In this document: positions 1-11,525 of the stretch, in pieces
Layout: each line of letters begins with the position of its first letter
Position numbering within the stretch: the stretch's first letter is position 1
Assembly: GCA_022606425.2 (NCBI GenBank)
Contig: JAHDVF020001034.1
Location: 1,054,001 to 1,118,000 of the forward strand
DNA: 64,000 bases
Reading direction: 5' to 3'
From: Lepidostoma basale
Lineage: Eukaryota; Arthropoda; Insecta; Trichoptera; Lepidostomatidae
Translations under genes and position numbers: made by a program
Notes under the pieces: generated by a model
The model's input: the letters and a program-made list of their open reading frames with translations, nothing else
Told to the model about the DNA's origin: nothing
The model's database searches: none

Positions 1-284
1 CGGTTTATACACGGTTATTCCGAAAGCTTTTGTAAAAGTCAAATGCAGGCAATTAAAGAGTCGAAACTATATGTCTTGGTATACAAATTTACGAATATTA
101 ACCTTTAGACAACTAAGCAAATGATACTTTATATGTCATCGCTACGCGGCAGGCACATTCTTCGTCGACACATTTATAATACAATGTCGCTTTTAAAACG
201 ATATTTTACTACAAACCATATCGTTATAGCAATAATTGATTATATTAGTATCTTTCTAGAGCATGTTCTGAAAGAGTGATTAAT
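1..284. other. AT-rich non-coding sequence
   Basis: No open frame with coding character, no repeat shared with the rest of the window and no RNA gene seen. Probably intronic. Confidence 0.5.
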
Positions 285-420
285 ATAGTCGCAAATAAAG
301 TACCAACAGGAAATCGACCTGCAGGAAGACCACCTAAAAGATGGCAAGACAGTTGGACATCTGCATCCCAGGAACAGGCTCCGAGATATAACAGGACACA
401 GTCCTAAATAAAGCAGAAGT
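285..420 (+). mobile_element. LINE-B 3' fragment
   Basis: The plus-strand frame reads NRPAGRPPKRWQDSWTSASQ, the GRPPKRW...SW-S-SQE ending of a non-LTR retrotransposon ORF. The same ending is better preserved at 50200-50570. Only the last ~40 codons are left, so it is a 5'-truncated dead copy. Confidence 0.7.
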
Positions 421-1309
421 ATCTTTCTAGAACATCAAAACACAAACTCGAGATCCTAATGCGCACGACTAACTCATCTGACTAAAGTCAGTCATAGCTG
501 GCAAAGGGTTAAAATATTTATCCGTAGAACTTAATATAGCAACCATTTCCTCTTTCGACAACATTTTAAATATCATTTGAAAAAATACACGTGTGCCACA
601 AAGAAAAAAAAAACGAAATGTGCTTTACCTATATCCGAATTAAATTATAACCTTGAAAGTGTGGCATACACACATATATTTTTTTTATAGATATTGAATT
701 CTTAGAAAACATGAAGGCCATAAATATTTCAAGATAAAATGTAGAGAAAAGAATAAAATATAAAAGATTTCAACGGCAATAATTTTCCACTAAGGGAAGC
801 GGGTTTTTCGTGAAAACACCCGTAGAAAAGTTTTAAATTGTACGAATTACGGCGCCTTTTGTATTTTCTGAGAGTGTTCGATATATCCTCTCGAAGAGCA
901 CTTCAAAAAACGTCCATTGTGAGAGCGATATCACGTTATTTTCCCCGGTAGGAACGGAGCGGGGAAGAGAGAGCAGACCGCGAGGAAACCCTTTGCGGGC
1001 AACAGATAATATTGAAAGTGGGCCGAGGGCGGGGAGGCCGGGCGGGGGGCGGGACTTCTAAAAAGCTTTATCGCTAAATTGTGATTTGTGGTAATGTGCC
1101 GGAGGTCGCCAGATTTCAGGAGGGAAGACAACACGTGTCGGATTAGAGGGGATGATACTTGAAGTGAGACGCGAGACAAATAATTGGGAATGAATTAGTA
1201 GCGACTACTTCAGAGGAATTCTTTAGTTGCATAACCATGTTACGTTAGTTTTTTTTATGTAGCTAGTGTTTCGAAGGCCGTCGCAGTCTCAATATTTCGG
1301 ATGCATACA
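421..1309. other. Non-coding, with a GC-rich island at 940-1180
   Basis: Mostly AT-rich. The island at about 940-1180 holds G runs and an 82-codon minus-strand frame, but codon use looks like low-complexity GC sequence and there are no splice-like borders. It may be regulatory; no function is visible. Confidence 0.35.
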
Positions 1310-1475
1310 CATAAACCAACCATCACGCCGTCTCTCCGAAGGGGAAGGCAAAAATAATGGACCGTCACACTGTTGTTTCCAGACATACTACTCTTGATTT
1401 ATTAACATTCATACAACGAGTCATGCACGCAAGTCGATATCTCCGACTCTTCACGTGACCGACATTTAGTAATGC
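1310..1475 (-). mobile_element. LINE-A 3' end fragment
   Basis: Read on the minus strand, this encodes the end of the LINE-A ORF (ACMTRC-like, then SAYP-GE) followed by a short aacc/aacca tail on the plus strand. Several bases have been lost. About 165 bp remain. Confidence 0.75.
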
Positions 1476-3029
1476 TAAAAAAAATATCTTGCCAATCGAG
1501 ATCATTCACATACACAACAGACAATATTTAAAAGTAATAATGAAATATAACGGTGTTTTTAAGAACTTAAATAAACACCATTGTTTTTTAAAAGTAGAAT
1601 TCTCTTGCATTCATTCTAGTATGAAAGATATTTTCAATATTATGATCTGATTAAGTACCAGGAAAGTATGTAACATCATCTAAATCTGAATAACGTAGGA
1701 GACTAGGAAATAAAAGATGCGCTGGATGGATATGGGGGTAGCTAATCCGTCCCGGGTAAAGCGGAATGGAAAGATGTGGATATAAAACTTTTGAAGGCAG
1801 TCCAGGCCTTTTCGAGATGCTCTGCTTATGATGAATGGCGTGAGCTATTTTTAAGAATAAAAATATGGTATAAAGTGGTATAGAGTCTAGCGTTTTGTGA
1901 GGAATCACATCCATTTATGAAACAATCGGGTTAAAAAATACAAGATTTATTTTAAATTCAACCGGCCGCTTATTGATTGTATCTTTCGTCAGGACGATCA
2001 CAAGTATATATGAAAGACACAAGTATGATGTAAGGCAAACAAAAGTGTCTTTTATTATACTTATGAACGGAGCACTTCGATGGTATACATCAAGAACGAA
2101 CGACCATGGGTAGATGCAGTGTGAATGGGATTACTGAAAGAGGAAAATACTGGAATTTAAAACCAAATTAATAAAGTTTACGATGCACGTCACGATTTAA
2201 AAAAGGAGAAGCTCGAGAGATATGTCATAATAGAACAGTGTGCAGTCCATTATTTCTGCCTACCACACTGGCGAAATCGTGTGTAGGTTGGTTATTAGCC
2301 CCGACAAAGATCCGGATAAAATCGAAACCGGTCAACTGCAATAAATATGAGGTGGTTGAATTTACTTATTTGAAATCGTTATAAAATGTATAACGGCCGA
2401 ACAACTATAAAATTAAACCACAACAATTCACCAGAGCGACGTGTAATTTCGTATATAATATTTACAAATGTCGTGAAATGGATACAAATAAATGTCAACG
2501 ATGCGATAAATGTCGCCGATTTCGCGTTACGAGCACTCCTCGTTTCTTCCGCGTATGGCATCACAATAAGTCATAAATTCGATTCATTTAGCGGAAGTAA
2601 TCGCGGGTGGCAACAAATAATAACAAATCTCCCGCAGATCCTTTACTCGATACGGGGCCGCGGAGTCGCGGTAGCGTTTGCGTGCCACCGAATTCATTAC
2701 TAGGATGAGTTTAAACTATTCACGGTTGCTAACATACAACAGTTGCAGTATTGAATTATTCCAACGTCACATCAAATAGAATAATTAATACAGCCGATTG
2801 TTTAAGCCTAGTACGGAAGCATTCCAGTGGTATTAATGCAACTGAGCATCCAATTATTAATAACATTAAATACTCTCGGATGAAGCACTAAATTTATGGT
2901 GTCGCATTATTTGTTTATTAGAGCCAATCGAGCTCTGATAGGTTAACAAAACAAACTGTTTGTTTTGTTACCCTGGACGAAATTCTGGTGGGAGCGATAC
3001 CGATGCATTTAAAAAAAACTATATAGGTA
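1476..3029. other. Non-coding; GC-rich stretch 2500-2705; small palindrome 2945-2969
   Basis: There is no recognised gene. A 105-codon plus-strand frame at 2386-2703 runs through a GC-richer stretch and is mirrored by a minus-strand frame, so I treat it as chance. At 2945-2969 a short perfect palindrome built on AACAAAACAAAC is present. Around 1660-1910 is a unique 87-codon minus frame without family resemblance. Confidence 0.35.
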
Positions 3030-3195
3030 TTTTTTTAAATCACATTCTATATATTTGTTCATTATCATTGATGTAAAAAGTCATACGTCCGTTTACTATT
3101 AATTTAAAATTATAGTATTGTTGGAAATGTGTGTTTTATTATATTTTATGCGACTGACATGTTTCACCGTGCGAGTACATTATCAAAACTCAATT
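3030..3195 (-). repeat. Ribozyme-like element family H5, decayed copy
   Basis: The minus strand reads TTGATAA, a poor stem, GAAAC, ATGTC. It is followed by the family-specific AT-rich flank (attatattttatg on plus), which recurs near 45200, 49070 and 58540. Stem II no longer pairs well. Confidence 0.5.
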
Positions 3196-3350
3196 TGTTT
3201 TATCTTAAAATATAAACTGTCCCCTTACTAAATCAATAGCCTTAAAGCAATAAAACACCCTCAACTCAAAACTTCCATCTAAAAAATCCTTTTAAAATGT
3301 ACCCATTGATATGTCTATTGTTATGTCCCTGGTACTCGCCAAGTTAACTA

Positions 3351-4904
3351 TACTAGAGCCGCTCAGAAGTGAGTCTTGGGGCCATAAATCATTTCCCTAT
3401 GTCTATCTCGCTTGCACTTACGGGCCTTATGGAACGGTTTAGGGATGGGCGTAACAATAAAATAAATATATCGATAAGTAACGTTTATTATCGTATCTTG
3501 TTCATAAACTTTAACGAGTTAACAAAGTTTTGATATTAAACTTTATTTATGGGTTTTACGTGCGTTTAAATTAGTATGAAATTAGTGACTACCAGATACT
3601 AAATTAAATACCAGTAAAAACAGAAAAATTGTTTAATTTTAAAATTTGTATACCGTATGTCTATAAACCCAGAAAGAAAGTTAAGTATAAAAAACAAAGT
3701 AGATCATATTGTGGCCCTTAAAAGAGCCGTTTATATTACAAAAAAATGTATCAATCCTCATCGGAGTCTTCTTCATCAGTGATCGACGATTATAACTGAG
3801 GGCTCTTCAAGTATATTTAGGAATGCGGAAAACCATGCCATATATGTATCGCCATCCATTTCTGTGTGATAATCAGCATCCTTCGATTTTACCGCTTTAA
3901 ATATTAGCTTCGCTTCTGGAACAAAGCCAGTCCTTGCGGAACCAGCATGGCAAACTATCAATCTTTGACCTTTTCCTACAGGCTGATTCTTGAAACCTCC
4001 TTCATCGTTGCTTCCAAGCCACATACGCTTTCTTGAATGGTTTTGATTAATCCATGTTTCATCCAGATAGAAACGCGGCCGCTGATCGTTAGTTCTTCTA
4101 AGTAAATCCAATTTCCTTAAAAAGTCCATTCTGGCACAAACAATATCTGTTCTTTCCATTAAATATTTACGTCCTTCGGCATTTTTCTTATACTTGAACC
4201 CAATCTCCTTCATGAGTGTTCTCATCGAAGTTTTTCCGCATTTAAAATCAGGTAATTGCTCTCGGTATTTTTCTAATATTTTCGCCACGGACGGATACTC
4301 TCCACCATCATAAAATGAACCTACAGTCCGCTTCAATACACTTTTATCAAAATCGTCAATATTGGTGACAGTTTCTTGTTTCTTAAAATTTGCTCTCGGT
4401 GTACAGGGGCTGCTTGATTGCAATAATTCAGTCTTTATTCGGTCCACTGTCACTCTACTCACACCACAAATAAACGCGGCCATTTCACGTGGTTTGTTGA
4501 AATTAAGAGAAGCCATTTTATTCGGATCACTTTTCAATTCATTGACAAACAAGAATACGTTGTGAATCACTGTTCGAGTTTGAGGGCTAATATCGCCATG
4601 TAATTTCTTCAAATCAATGTTGGAAAATAAAGTATCCATAGTGCGTAACGAGTGGTGACACACGAATGAATTCATTTAATTGCAGTAAACACATTTATAA
4701 CAAAAAAGCACTGCATTCGGTAAAAACCAATCATTAGTGACTCATCGTACATATCATAACGTACATATCATTACAAAATCATTATAGTGACTCATCGACA
4801 CCACGAGAGCAGGTAGCCGTATACCGATAACAGTCCTGGGGCTTCCCATCCCTATTTCTATTGACATTTATGGCCCCACGACTCCGTTTTAAACGGCTGT
4901 AGTA
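3351..4904 (-). mobile_element. Tc1/mariner-type DNA transposon, internally deleted
   Basis: The imperfect terminal inverted repeats start with TACTAGAGCCG (left) and, reversed, TACTACAGCCG (right). Both continue to a shared block GGGGCCATAAAT. A TA dinucleotide flanks each side (3349-3350 and 4905-4906), the target duplication of this superfamily. The only gene is the minus-strand transposase remnant at 3776-4675. Total length is 1554 bp. The terminal repeats have diverged, so this is not a recent arrival. Confidence 0.9.
3776..4675 (-). pseudogene. Tc1/mariner (DDE_3-type) transposase, C-terminally broken
   Basis: This is a 299-codon frame. In this superfamily the protein cuts the element out and joins it to a TA site using a DDD/DDE triad. 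An N-terminal helix-turn-helix-like part (about residues 75-100, with FICGVSRVTVDRI) is followed by a DDE domain. The first acid lies in RFYLDETWIN (about residue 205), then GKGQRLIVCHAG, and the second acid in VIIVDH at the very end. The frame then stops. One base out of frame, the next codons read DEEDSDED and stop, an acidic tail. The simplest reading is an internal deletion that removed the third catalytic residue and shifted the frame. The start is the Met at 4675; a second Met twelve codons later (MDTLFSN) is equally possible. It cannot be catalytically complete. Confidence 0.88.
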
Positions 4905-4969
4905 TAGCACATTTAATATATGTTTCTAGGTTCTTCCACTCAATTTGAAATAATTTTGGTTAGTTTATA

Positions 4970-5095
4970 TCACTCTCCCGATGATGAAGGTGTAGGGCTT
5001 CGAAACATGCCGAGAAAAATAAACTCCGAAGTGGAAAATACAGTGTTTTAATTCATAAAAAAATCGTCATTACCAAAACTGTTGATAATGGCTTA
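4970..5095 (+). repeat. Ribozyme-like element family H1 copy
   Basis: Core CCGATGA (4978-4984), one spacer base, stem GAAGG...CTTC, GAAAC (5002-5006), then ATGCC where ATGTC is expected. The family tail GAGAAAAATAAACTC follows, then aattcataaaaaaatcgtc. The cleavage triplet is mutated, so it is not expected to be active. Confidence 0.6.
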
Positions 5096-6739
5096 ACAAA
5101 GGAAAATCATGTAAGAAGCGACTCCTATAAGATATAATAACATTTGTGAAAAGGGTATGTTATATTATCAGAAGCAATAACAACTTTTAACCCAATTTTT
5201 ATCAACACTGTCAGTTTTCGCACGTAACCTAAGAAACGCGCAATCACAAAGAAAATGTAAAAAATGTAATTGCTAAAAATATCGATTGAGTCGTATACAA
5301 ACGACATCCCCTGAGGTCCGACTACTGGCTAAAGCCTCTGACTTGTTATCTGGGTGAATGGAAAACACAAAGAAAACTTTTTTTACGTCTAATTGGGGAG
5401 CACGTTAAAAATCTATGCGCAGTGAGAGACGGTCGTTTTCCACGGCTTGTTAAGTAGTTATATCAAATTTCAGACACGCCGAACCATTACGAAAGCAAAA
5501 TTTTCGTTTAAAAAAAAAAACGATTAATAACTTTCAGATAAAACTATGCGTACAAAAAACGTGAAATAATAATTAATTACAAGATTATGAAGATAAATTA
5601 TATTTCTACCGTATAAAGTCCATATAAATTGTTTAGCGGTTCATAAAATTTTATATTCAAAGTTATCCTTTTGCTCCTGATGGAAACATTTTATGACATA
5701 TTTATTTTAGTACATAAATAAAACAAGAAAAAAGGCAAACCATAGGGTTTACTACGCATACTTGAGACCATAAAAGATCAATATTAGATATTATTGATGG
5801 GTATATAAACATTATATTATTGAGACGTTTCGTGTCGAGTCGAAAAACACATAAAACTTTCTATATAAAAAGGATACGGGAATTTTAATATGTGCCTATA
5901 AAAAGCTACAATAAATTAATGTAATTAAATTATCAACTGAAAGAGCGTTTTATGGTGCTCAGTTCCACTCGTATTATTTGAGTAATATAAACGACAAAAT
6001 AGGAGAAGTTGTGAAATAAACTAAAATCAGCGATCCCCGGAGTACGAAGCCCAGATATGAAAGACACTCCGAAAGTTAGGAATGATTCAGTGGTCACCGG
6101 GAGCGAGCAACAAATGATAGCAGAAGAAAGGCAGAAAAATGGACGCGATACATCTCGCCGTCGGAGGAGAAATGGCCCAAGTTTCCAGGCACAATGGCGA
6201 TACATTTTTGTTAGAGGAAAGTTTATCGTTTACCCAAATACATTATACCTCCCGGGCGGACTGCGGGTATACGAGGAGCACTGCCGTACTGTAGAGCGAG
6301 CTGCACACTAAAAAGTATTAGATTAATCTCTAACTCGAGATTAAACAATATTGTAGGAATATGTAACAAGAAAGTAAAACCTGATTATTGAAAAAAGTCT
6401 GATCGAATGTTAGAAAAAGACAAACGTAAAGGTGAACGGATGACATTATCCAACTTGCGGGTGGCAACAGATAGCCGAATATAGAAAATGATAGAAGTGG
6501 TGGAGAAAAACTGTCTGAAAAGAAGCAGAAGATATGAAAATAATATCATCCAATAAATTATATCAGAGGCATTTTATTAAAGAAATATATGTCATAAACA
6601 GATCCAAACGAAATTTAGCAACATTTGTGTTATACTCGTAGATAATTTTAGGACTTATGTCAATATTTAATTTTTTTTTGATAAACTTGAATTGTTCTAT
6701 GGAAATCCACAATGATGATGTCTTTATGAAACACAGGTT
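5096..6739. other. Non-coding intronic sequence
   Basis: AT-rich, with a slightly GC-richer patch at 6030-6310 carrying overlapping short frames on both strands. No domain, splice pattern or repeat membership was recognised. Confidence 0.35.
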
Positions 6740-6905
6740 TTATCACTATACATTTATTTTGCTAGACATGTTTCAAAAGATTTATGCCTCCATCATCGGG
6801 TGAACAATACATAAATGCTAGTTTTTATCGTTCTTCCGATGATGAAGGTAAAAAACATTCGTACGACGAAAAAAATAAACTCAAAAGTTGAAAAAAGTGT
6901 TTTTG
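6740..6905. repeat. Inverted pair of H1 ribozyme-like elements
   Basis: The minus arm (6765-6799) reads CCGATGA, T, GGAGG...TTTT, GAAAC, ATGTC. The plus arm (6836-6867) reads CCGATGATGAAGG and then loses the GAAAC box. The arms face each other, and each ends outward with an H1 tail (aataaactcaaaagt-like). Confidence 0.65.
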
Positions 6906-7504
6906 TTAACATACGAGTACAAACTTTTTCCAACAACCAAAACTTCATTTGACATTTTAAGATAAAACAGCATATATAACTCATTTTTGTTGTTTACAAG
7001 ACATAACAATTGTTAAATATTTTTAGCGAAACGCCACAGATATTCTAGTACAACGATAATAATATAAATACAATACAATTTTTGTAAAATATCTTGTGAG
7101 CACAAAGGAAAAATATTTATTTTATAACTTGTTAACAGTATAGCAAATCGCATTTCAAACGTTAAATATGAGTTTTATAGATAAAAAGAAATACTCTAAA
7201 AAATGGTCCCAAAATGATTCCAGATTGAATAATAAAATGGATTGAATTATTCGAGAGAAACGCAAAGGAAGATCAAAAACATATTATTCAGCCATCCGAG
7301 CTAAGGACCGGAGGGAAGTACCTACCGAGAATATTTCAATTTATTATTCCCGGCTTTCTCCCTTTCATTGCCATTTAAATCCACTCACCCATTATTTGAA
7401 TGACACGTTAACCCCTCTTTCGAACAATTTGGCGGGCACAATATTCGCGACTCTTCGGCGAGAAAAATAATTATTACAAAATATTAGCTGCGACAGGTTT
7501 TAAT
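6906..7504. other. Non-coding intronic sequence
   Basis: AT-rich, nothing recognised. Confidence 0.35.
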
Positions 7505-7640
7505 AAGGCCTTTTGCAACACCGAGGTCCCAGGTTCGATTCCTGGCGATGACAGTGTGAAAAAAATCACATTCCCTCTGTTCTGGTAGAATTCACGTGAC
7601 AATAAAAATGGTGATAGACTATCATGAAAATCAATAGCTA
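7505..7640 (+). mobile_element. tRNA-derived SINE, 5'-truncated
   Basis: Contains the B-box-like GGTTCGATTCC and then the family body: attcacgtgacaataaaa, tggtgatagacta. The same order is seen in the fuller copy at 31811-31990. The A box is missing. Confidence 0.75.
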
Positions 7641-8054
7641 AAAATGTATGCCATAATTGGGTTCAAATAATATATACAAAAATGTGGATATCAACGGAAA
7701 ACTGTCACATTAAAAAGGCACAAATGGCATCCCAAGAAAGATGTTAATAGACTACGTTGCAAACCAATCCCTAGGATTGAAACTTAATTAAACTTAAGAA
7801 AAAATCCAGTACCTAACACGTATCCAATACTAACAGGATGAAATTGAAGACAATGTAATGAGAGTATGTAAAACCATTATTTACTATTCAATTAGTGAAC
7901 TAATTTATCCGGGCACATGGGTGAGAATATTTTACAAGATTACTAACATAGGCACACTTGTAACAAACAAATAACTTATAATTATGTACCCGTCAACTCC
8001 AAGTTCTCAATTTAAGCATAAACTGGAAAGTCAACAAATTGTTGTATAACGTTA
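7641..8054. other. Non-coding intronic sequence
   Basis: AT-rich, nothing recognised. Confidence 0.3.
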
Positions 8055-8808
8055 TCTACATATAAATAAAACACAATCTGGGTTGTGTGTGTCTCCTTCT
8101 TTCTCGGTGATTCCTCATCAGATCCTTCTGTATCTTGGGGAATGGACTAAGTGGAATTTAGCGGTCGTCATAGGCATATTTTCGTTATTAATCGAGCTCT
8201 AATTAACTTTATAAATTAATCAATTAATTGAAAATTTTCGTAGTGCAAACGAATATAGACCTTAATGTTCGTATCACCTGAGTATCAATCTTTTGAGTCT
8301 ATATTCGTTTGACACGGTCTGGAGAGAATTCAGTCTCCATGTAATTTTGTGTAGTGGCAACAATGTGTTTTGCTTTCTGACAGTCCAATATATTGCGTTT
8401 TACTTTGGGATGTATAATACTTAATACGTTTTACTTATTACGTACTAAAATAATTGGTTGTTTAATTGGTACAGTCTATTTTATTGGCCATATTTTAATG
8501 TACATTAATGCAGACAGGTAATTATACTTTTTAATTTTGGCGAGTATAATTTTTACGCGTCATGTTGAGGTTATGAACGAAATTTTATTTTTTCGTGTGG
8601 CTGAAACTTATTCGTTTCTCTTACGTTCGACGGTGATTACTTAATGATATTCGTTTTCTAGAGTTCTAGCCGTTCGATTGGTCACGTGGTCTCTGAACTG
8701 TCAATCTCTTTGTACGTCGTAATATTTTGTAGGTATGAAGTTTCGGTACTTTTAGGTTATGAAGTTTCTGGGATTAAAAATATTCAATGATAATTAAATT
8801 GCTTTCAG

Positions 8809-9189
8809 GTTATTTCAAAGGATGATAGCGAAAATATAAAATATTGGACGTCGAAGCTCTACAAGAATATGAAGAAACTTGCTTCCGTAAGTATAATACA
8901 ATATTTATATTTCTAATTCATAAATATATTTTCAGTTTATTCTATTTTGCTGTTTTCTTTTTACGCATACTTTGGTCAGGGAAATTGTTACATTACCACA
9001 GCAACGGTAAGAAAGTTCTAATGATATACAATATGAATTACAATATGAATGAATGACACAATTCTTATGACTTTTTCCGTTTATTTCTAGGAAAATAAAG
9101 TAACGGATCAGAGATGGGACGAAAATTACCGATGCAGCGTGCAAAATAACTTCGTTAAAATGGAATTAGATCAATCAAACAACGGATGA
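8809..9189 (+). CDS. Three-exon gene-like unit carried by Helitron copy 1
   Basis: Three short exons keep one reading frame: 8809-8886 (after TTTCAG, before GTAAGT), 8980-9006 (after GGTCAG, before GTAAGA) and 9091-9189 (after TTTCTAG, ending TGA). Lengths are 78, 27 and 99 bases. The joined peptide is 67 residues and starts within a codon series, not at a Met. Exon 1 reads VISKDDSENIKYWTSKLYKN and more; exon 2 reads GNCYITTAT. Exon 3 looks derived from a LINE tail, because a related block (KVADAA...KWNGIGH) occurs at 10600-10700. The whole arrangement, including all splice sites, is conserved in Helitron copy 2 (38372-37992, minus). Helitrons often capture host gene fragments, so exons 1-2 may be such a capture. 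I do not recognise the source, and no promoter is visible. Confidence 0.4.
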
Positions 9190-9448
9190 TCAGTGAATTA
9201 GATGTACTCTGGAGTGGCGAATGAGAACCGGCTCATTTTTACATTACACAATATCACATTTGCACAAAACATTCATATGTTTAGAGAAACAAAACTCTTG
9301 ATTTTGTTGTCCATGAAAATCACATCAGAGCCAATAAAGTAAGTTTCTACGATCGTGATTTCGCTGTTGTCACATGCACCTTTCATGACTAAAAACATTG
9401 TCAAAGCGCCCTTGAGGTGAGCTATTCACGAAAACGGCGATTATACAA

Positions 9449-9979
9449 ATTAAACAAACAAACAAACCATCACGCCGTTTCCCCACAGGGGTAGGCAGAG
9501 AGAATGGACCATAACACTACTCTATCCTGGCAAACCTCTCTAGCTTCCTCCACATTCATACGAGTCATACACGCATGTCGATTCCTCTGACTTCTAACAT
9601 GACCAACCTTTAAAATCTGATTAATTTGATTAATTTGTAGGTTTTATCAGTTTTATCGTTTTTATAAAGAATTTTGACAGGTGTGCAAATAAATTTTTCA
9701 TTTGTTCCAATGACAATTTGAATAATTTCTTCAACATAACACTACTCTATCCTGGCAAACCTGTCTAGCTTCCTCCACATTCATACGAGTCATACACGCA
9801 TGTCGATTCCTCCGACTTCTAACATGACCAACCTTTAAAATCTGATTAATTTAATTAATTTGACAAATTAATCAGATTAAAAGGTTTTATTAGTTTTATC
9901 GTTTTTGTAAAGAATTTTGACAGGTGTAGAAATAATTTTTTCATTTGTTCCAATGACAATTTGAATAATTTCTTCAATA
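9449..9979 (-). mobile_element. LINE-A 3' end inside Helitron, with a 225-bp tandem duplication
   Basis: A LINE-A end (aaacaaacaaacaaacc tail on plus, then the reversed SAYPxGE end) is followed by AT-rich Helitron sequence. A block starting at 9510 is repeated from 9735. Helitron copy 2 carries the same LINE fragment once (34845-35010), so the insertion is older than the split of the copies and the duplication is private to copy 1. Confidence 0.8.
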
Positions 9980-10309
9980 TTATTTTTAAGTTCTTGCTGG
10001 TTAAGTGCCTTATTACAGATAATTTAAAAAATGGTGGATACGTGTAACATAACTTAAATAAACACAAAAGTCCGGATCGTCCATGTCAACATGTGCAACA
10101 TTGAAAAAAACATTATGTGTTATTACATTATGTGCTAAATTAAAAAACAGTGGATACGTGGAACATATTATAAATTAAATAGACAATATGTGCACCGTCT
10201 AAAAAGAACATTTTGTGTAAAATTATTTTTATTTTGTTATTTTATTTTATATCATTGTATTTTATATTATTTGTTTTAGATTTATTTTGTGGGTGTTGGA
10301 CGATCGAAG

Positions 10310-10480
10310 TGTGCGCGGGAGATGCCTATTGGTGGCGATGAGGTTCGCAACCCATCACACCGCGCCTCCCGCGGGGCGAAAAGAGAAGGATGGAGTGCCG
10401 CATCAGTAAAAGTGTGACAGTCCATTCTCTCTGCTTACACTTTCGGGGAGACGGCGTGATGGTTAGTTAGTTAGTTAGTT
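10310..10480 (+). mobile_element. Variant LINE-A end inside Helitron
   Basis: Reads ...SILSAYTFGETA and stop, then gatggttagttagttagtt. Upstream it differs from ordinary LINE-A copies (MPIGGDEVRNPSHRASRG). The same variant occurs alone at 28446-28600 and in Helitron copy 2 at 34197-34390. Confidence 0.75.
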
Positions 10481-10619
10481 AATTTGACAAATTAGCCTAA
10501 TTATTATTATTATTATTATGCATATAGCATGAACTGCCTTTTATAGTGTCCGCCTTATGGCAATTCAATTTTTTTTAATTCCAGGGCTCAACATTGATGA
10601 ATGAAAGATCGGACCAAAG

Positions 10620-10980
10620 TTGCCGATGCAGCGACTAATGTTTAAATGGAATGGGATCGGTCATAAAGCAAGGACAACGGGTTATAAGATCTTCTGGCCT
10701 GGAGTGGCGAAAGAGAAACAGCTACACAAATTCTGGCAGATCACAAGCAAGATGGTCTGATGACATTAAACGAGTGGCAGGAGGTCAATGGCGCAGAGCG
10801 GCGAGGGATACAGTTGTGGAAGTCGGGAAGGGAGGCTTATGTAGTATTATCATCTATATTACTATTCCACGCCAGCGGACTCGCAGTGCCGAAATCACGA
10901 TCGTAGAAACTTACTTTATTGGCTCTGATGTGAATTTCATGGACAACAAAATCAAGAGTTTTGTTTCTTTAATATAATGA
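10620..10980 (+). pseudogene. LINE-F RT tail fragment inside Helitron
   Basis: The frame contains WRKRNSYTNSGRSQARWSDDIKRVAGGQWRRAARD across two short stretches. This is the RWSDDIKRVAG...W--AA-D ending of a non-LTR retrotransposon ORF. The end is shortened and runs into Helitron sequence. The matching copy is on the minus strand at 33615-33941, with one residue different near the end. Confidence 0.75.
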
Positions 10981-11174
10981 ATGTTTTCTGCAAATGTGAT
11001 ATAATATTGTTTATTTGATCATTAAATTTCATATAAAATATTCAAAAAATTGTTTTTCTATTACATTAGTAATATGTATTCAAGTTTATAATTCATTGTA
11101 TTTTTTGAATATATATTGGGTTTATTTATGTACTCGAATTTAGCAATAGCGAAGCGTTGCCGGGTCAGCTAGTT

Positions 11175-11364
11175 ATAAATATAACTTCACATCGTATTTG
11201 TACAACACTTTTCAGACATGTTTCGGTTGTGTCCGGACTTTGTCGATGCACAAATTTCAACATTTTAAAATCAAAATTTGTATTATACTTCGACAAAGGT
11301 TGGGTCACAACCGAACCATGTCTGTGAAAAGTGTTGTAAAAATACGAAGTGTAGTTATATTTAT
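11175..11364. repeat. Inverted pair of H6 ribozyme-like elements
   Basis: The left arm (minus, 11215-11246) has GAAAC-ATGTC. The right arm (plus, 11289-11322) reads TTCGACAA, AGGTTGGGTCACAACC, GAACC, ATGTC. Both end in the tail gtgaaaagtgttgtaaaaat. The pair abuts the 3' end of the Helitron by two bases. The core boxes are degraded. Confidence 0.55.
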
Positions 11365-11439
11365 TCAAATATGAATCCACAACACAAAGTGAAGTCGAAT
11401 ATAGAAGCAATTAATATGCAATTTTTACTCAGCGGTGCT

Positions 11440-11525
11440 TTACACTGACGGGACAAGACAGGGACGAGTGGAGAGAAATGGAAGAGGCCTATATCCAGCA
11501 GTGGAAGGAAGAAGGCTAAAGAAGA
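11440..11525 (+). mobile_element. LINE-F C-terminal remnant
   Basis: The frame reads GQDRDEWREMEEAYIQQWKE, then EG and stop, followed by agaagacac. This is the EAY-QQW ending typical of one arthropod non-LTR family. Only about 25 codons remain. Confidence 0.75.

Larger units (their letters stand above)
8055..11172 (+). mobile_element. Helitron copy 1 (non-autonomous)
   Basis: The 5' end is TCTACATATAAATAAAA preceded by A (8054). The 3' end is an imperfect hairpin GCAATAGCGAAGCGTTGC (11143-11160), eight bases, then CTAG (11169-11172) followed by T. TC...CTRR ends, a hairpin about ten bases from the 3' end and insertion between A and T, without target duplication, are Helitron hallmarks. No Rep or helicase frame is present, so it depends on a partner. 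The same element lies inverted at 33309-39128. It contains a three-exon unit (8809-9189), LINE-A tails (9449-9625, 10310-10480) and a LINE-F tail (10620-10980). Confidence 0.88.

Noticed and set aside
8055..11172. Search for Rep/helicase domains in the Helitron
   Set aside because: No frame with rolling-circle or helicase motifs in either copy; it is non-autonomous.
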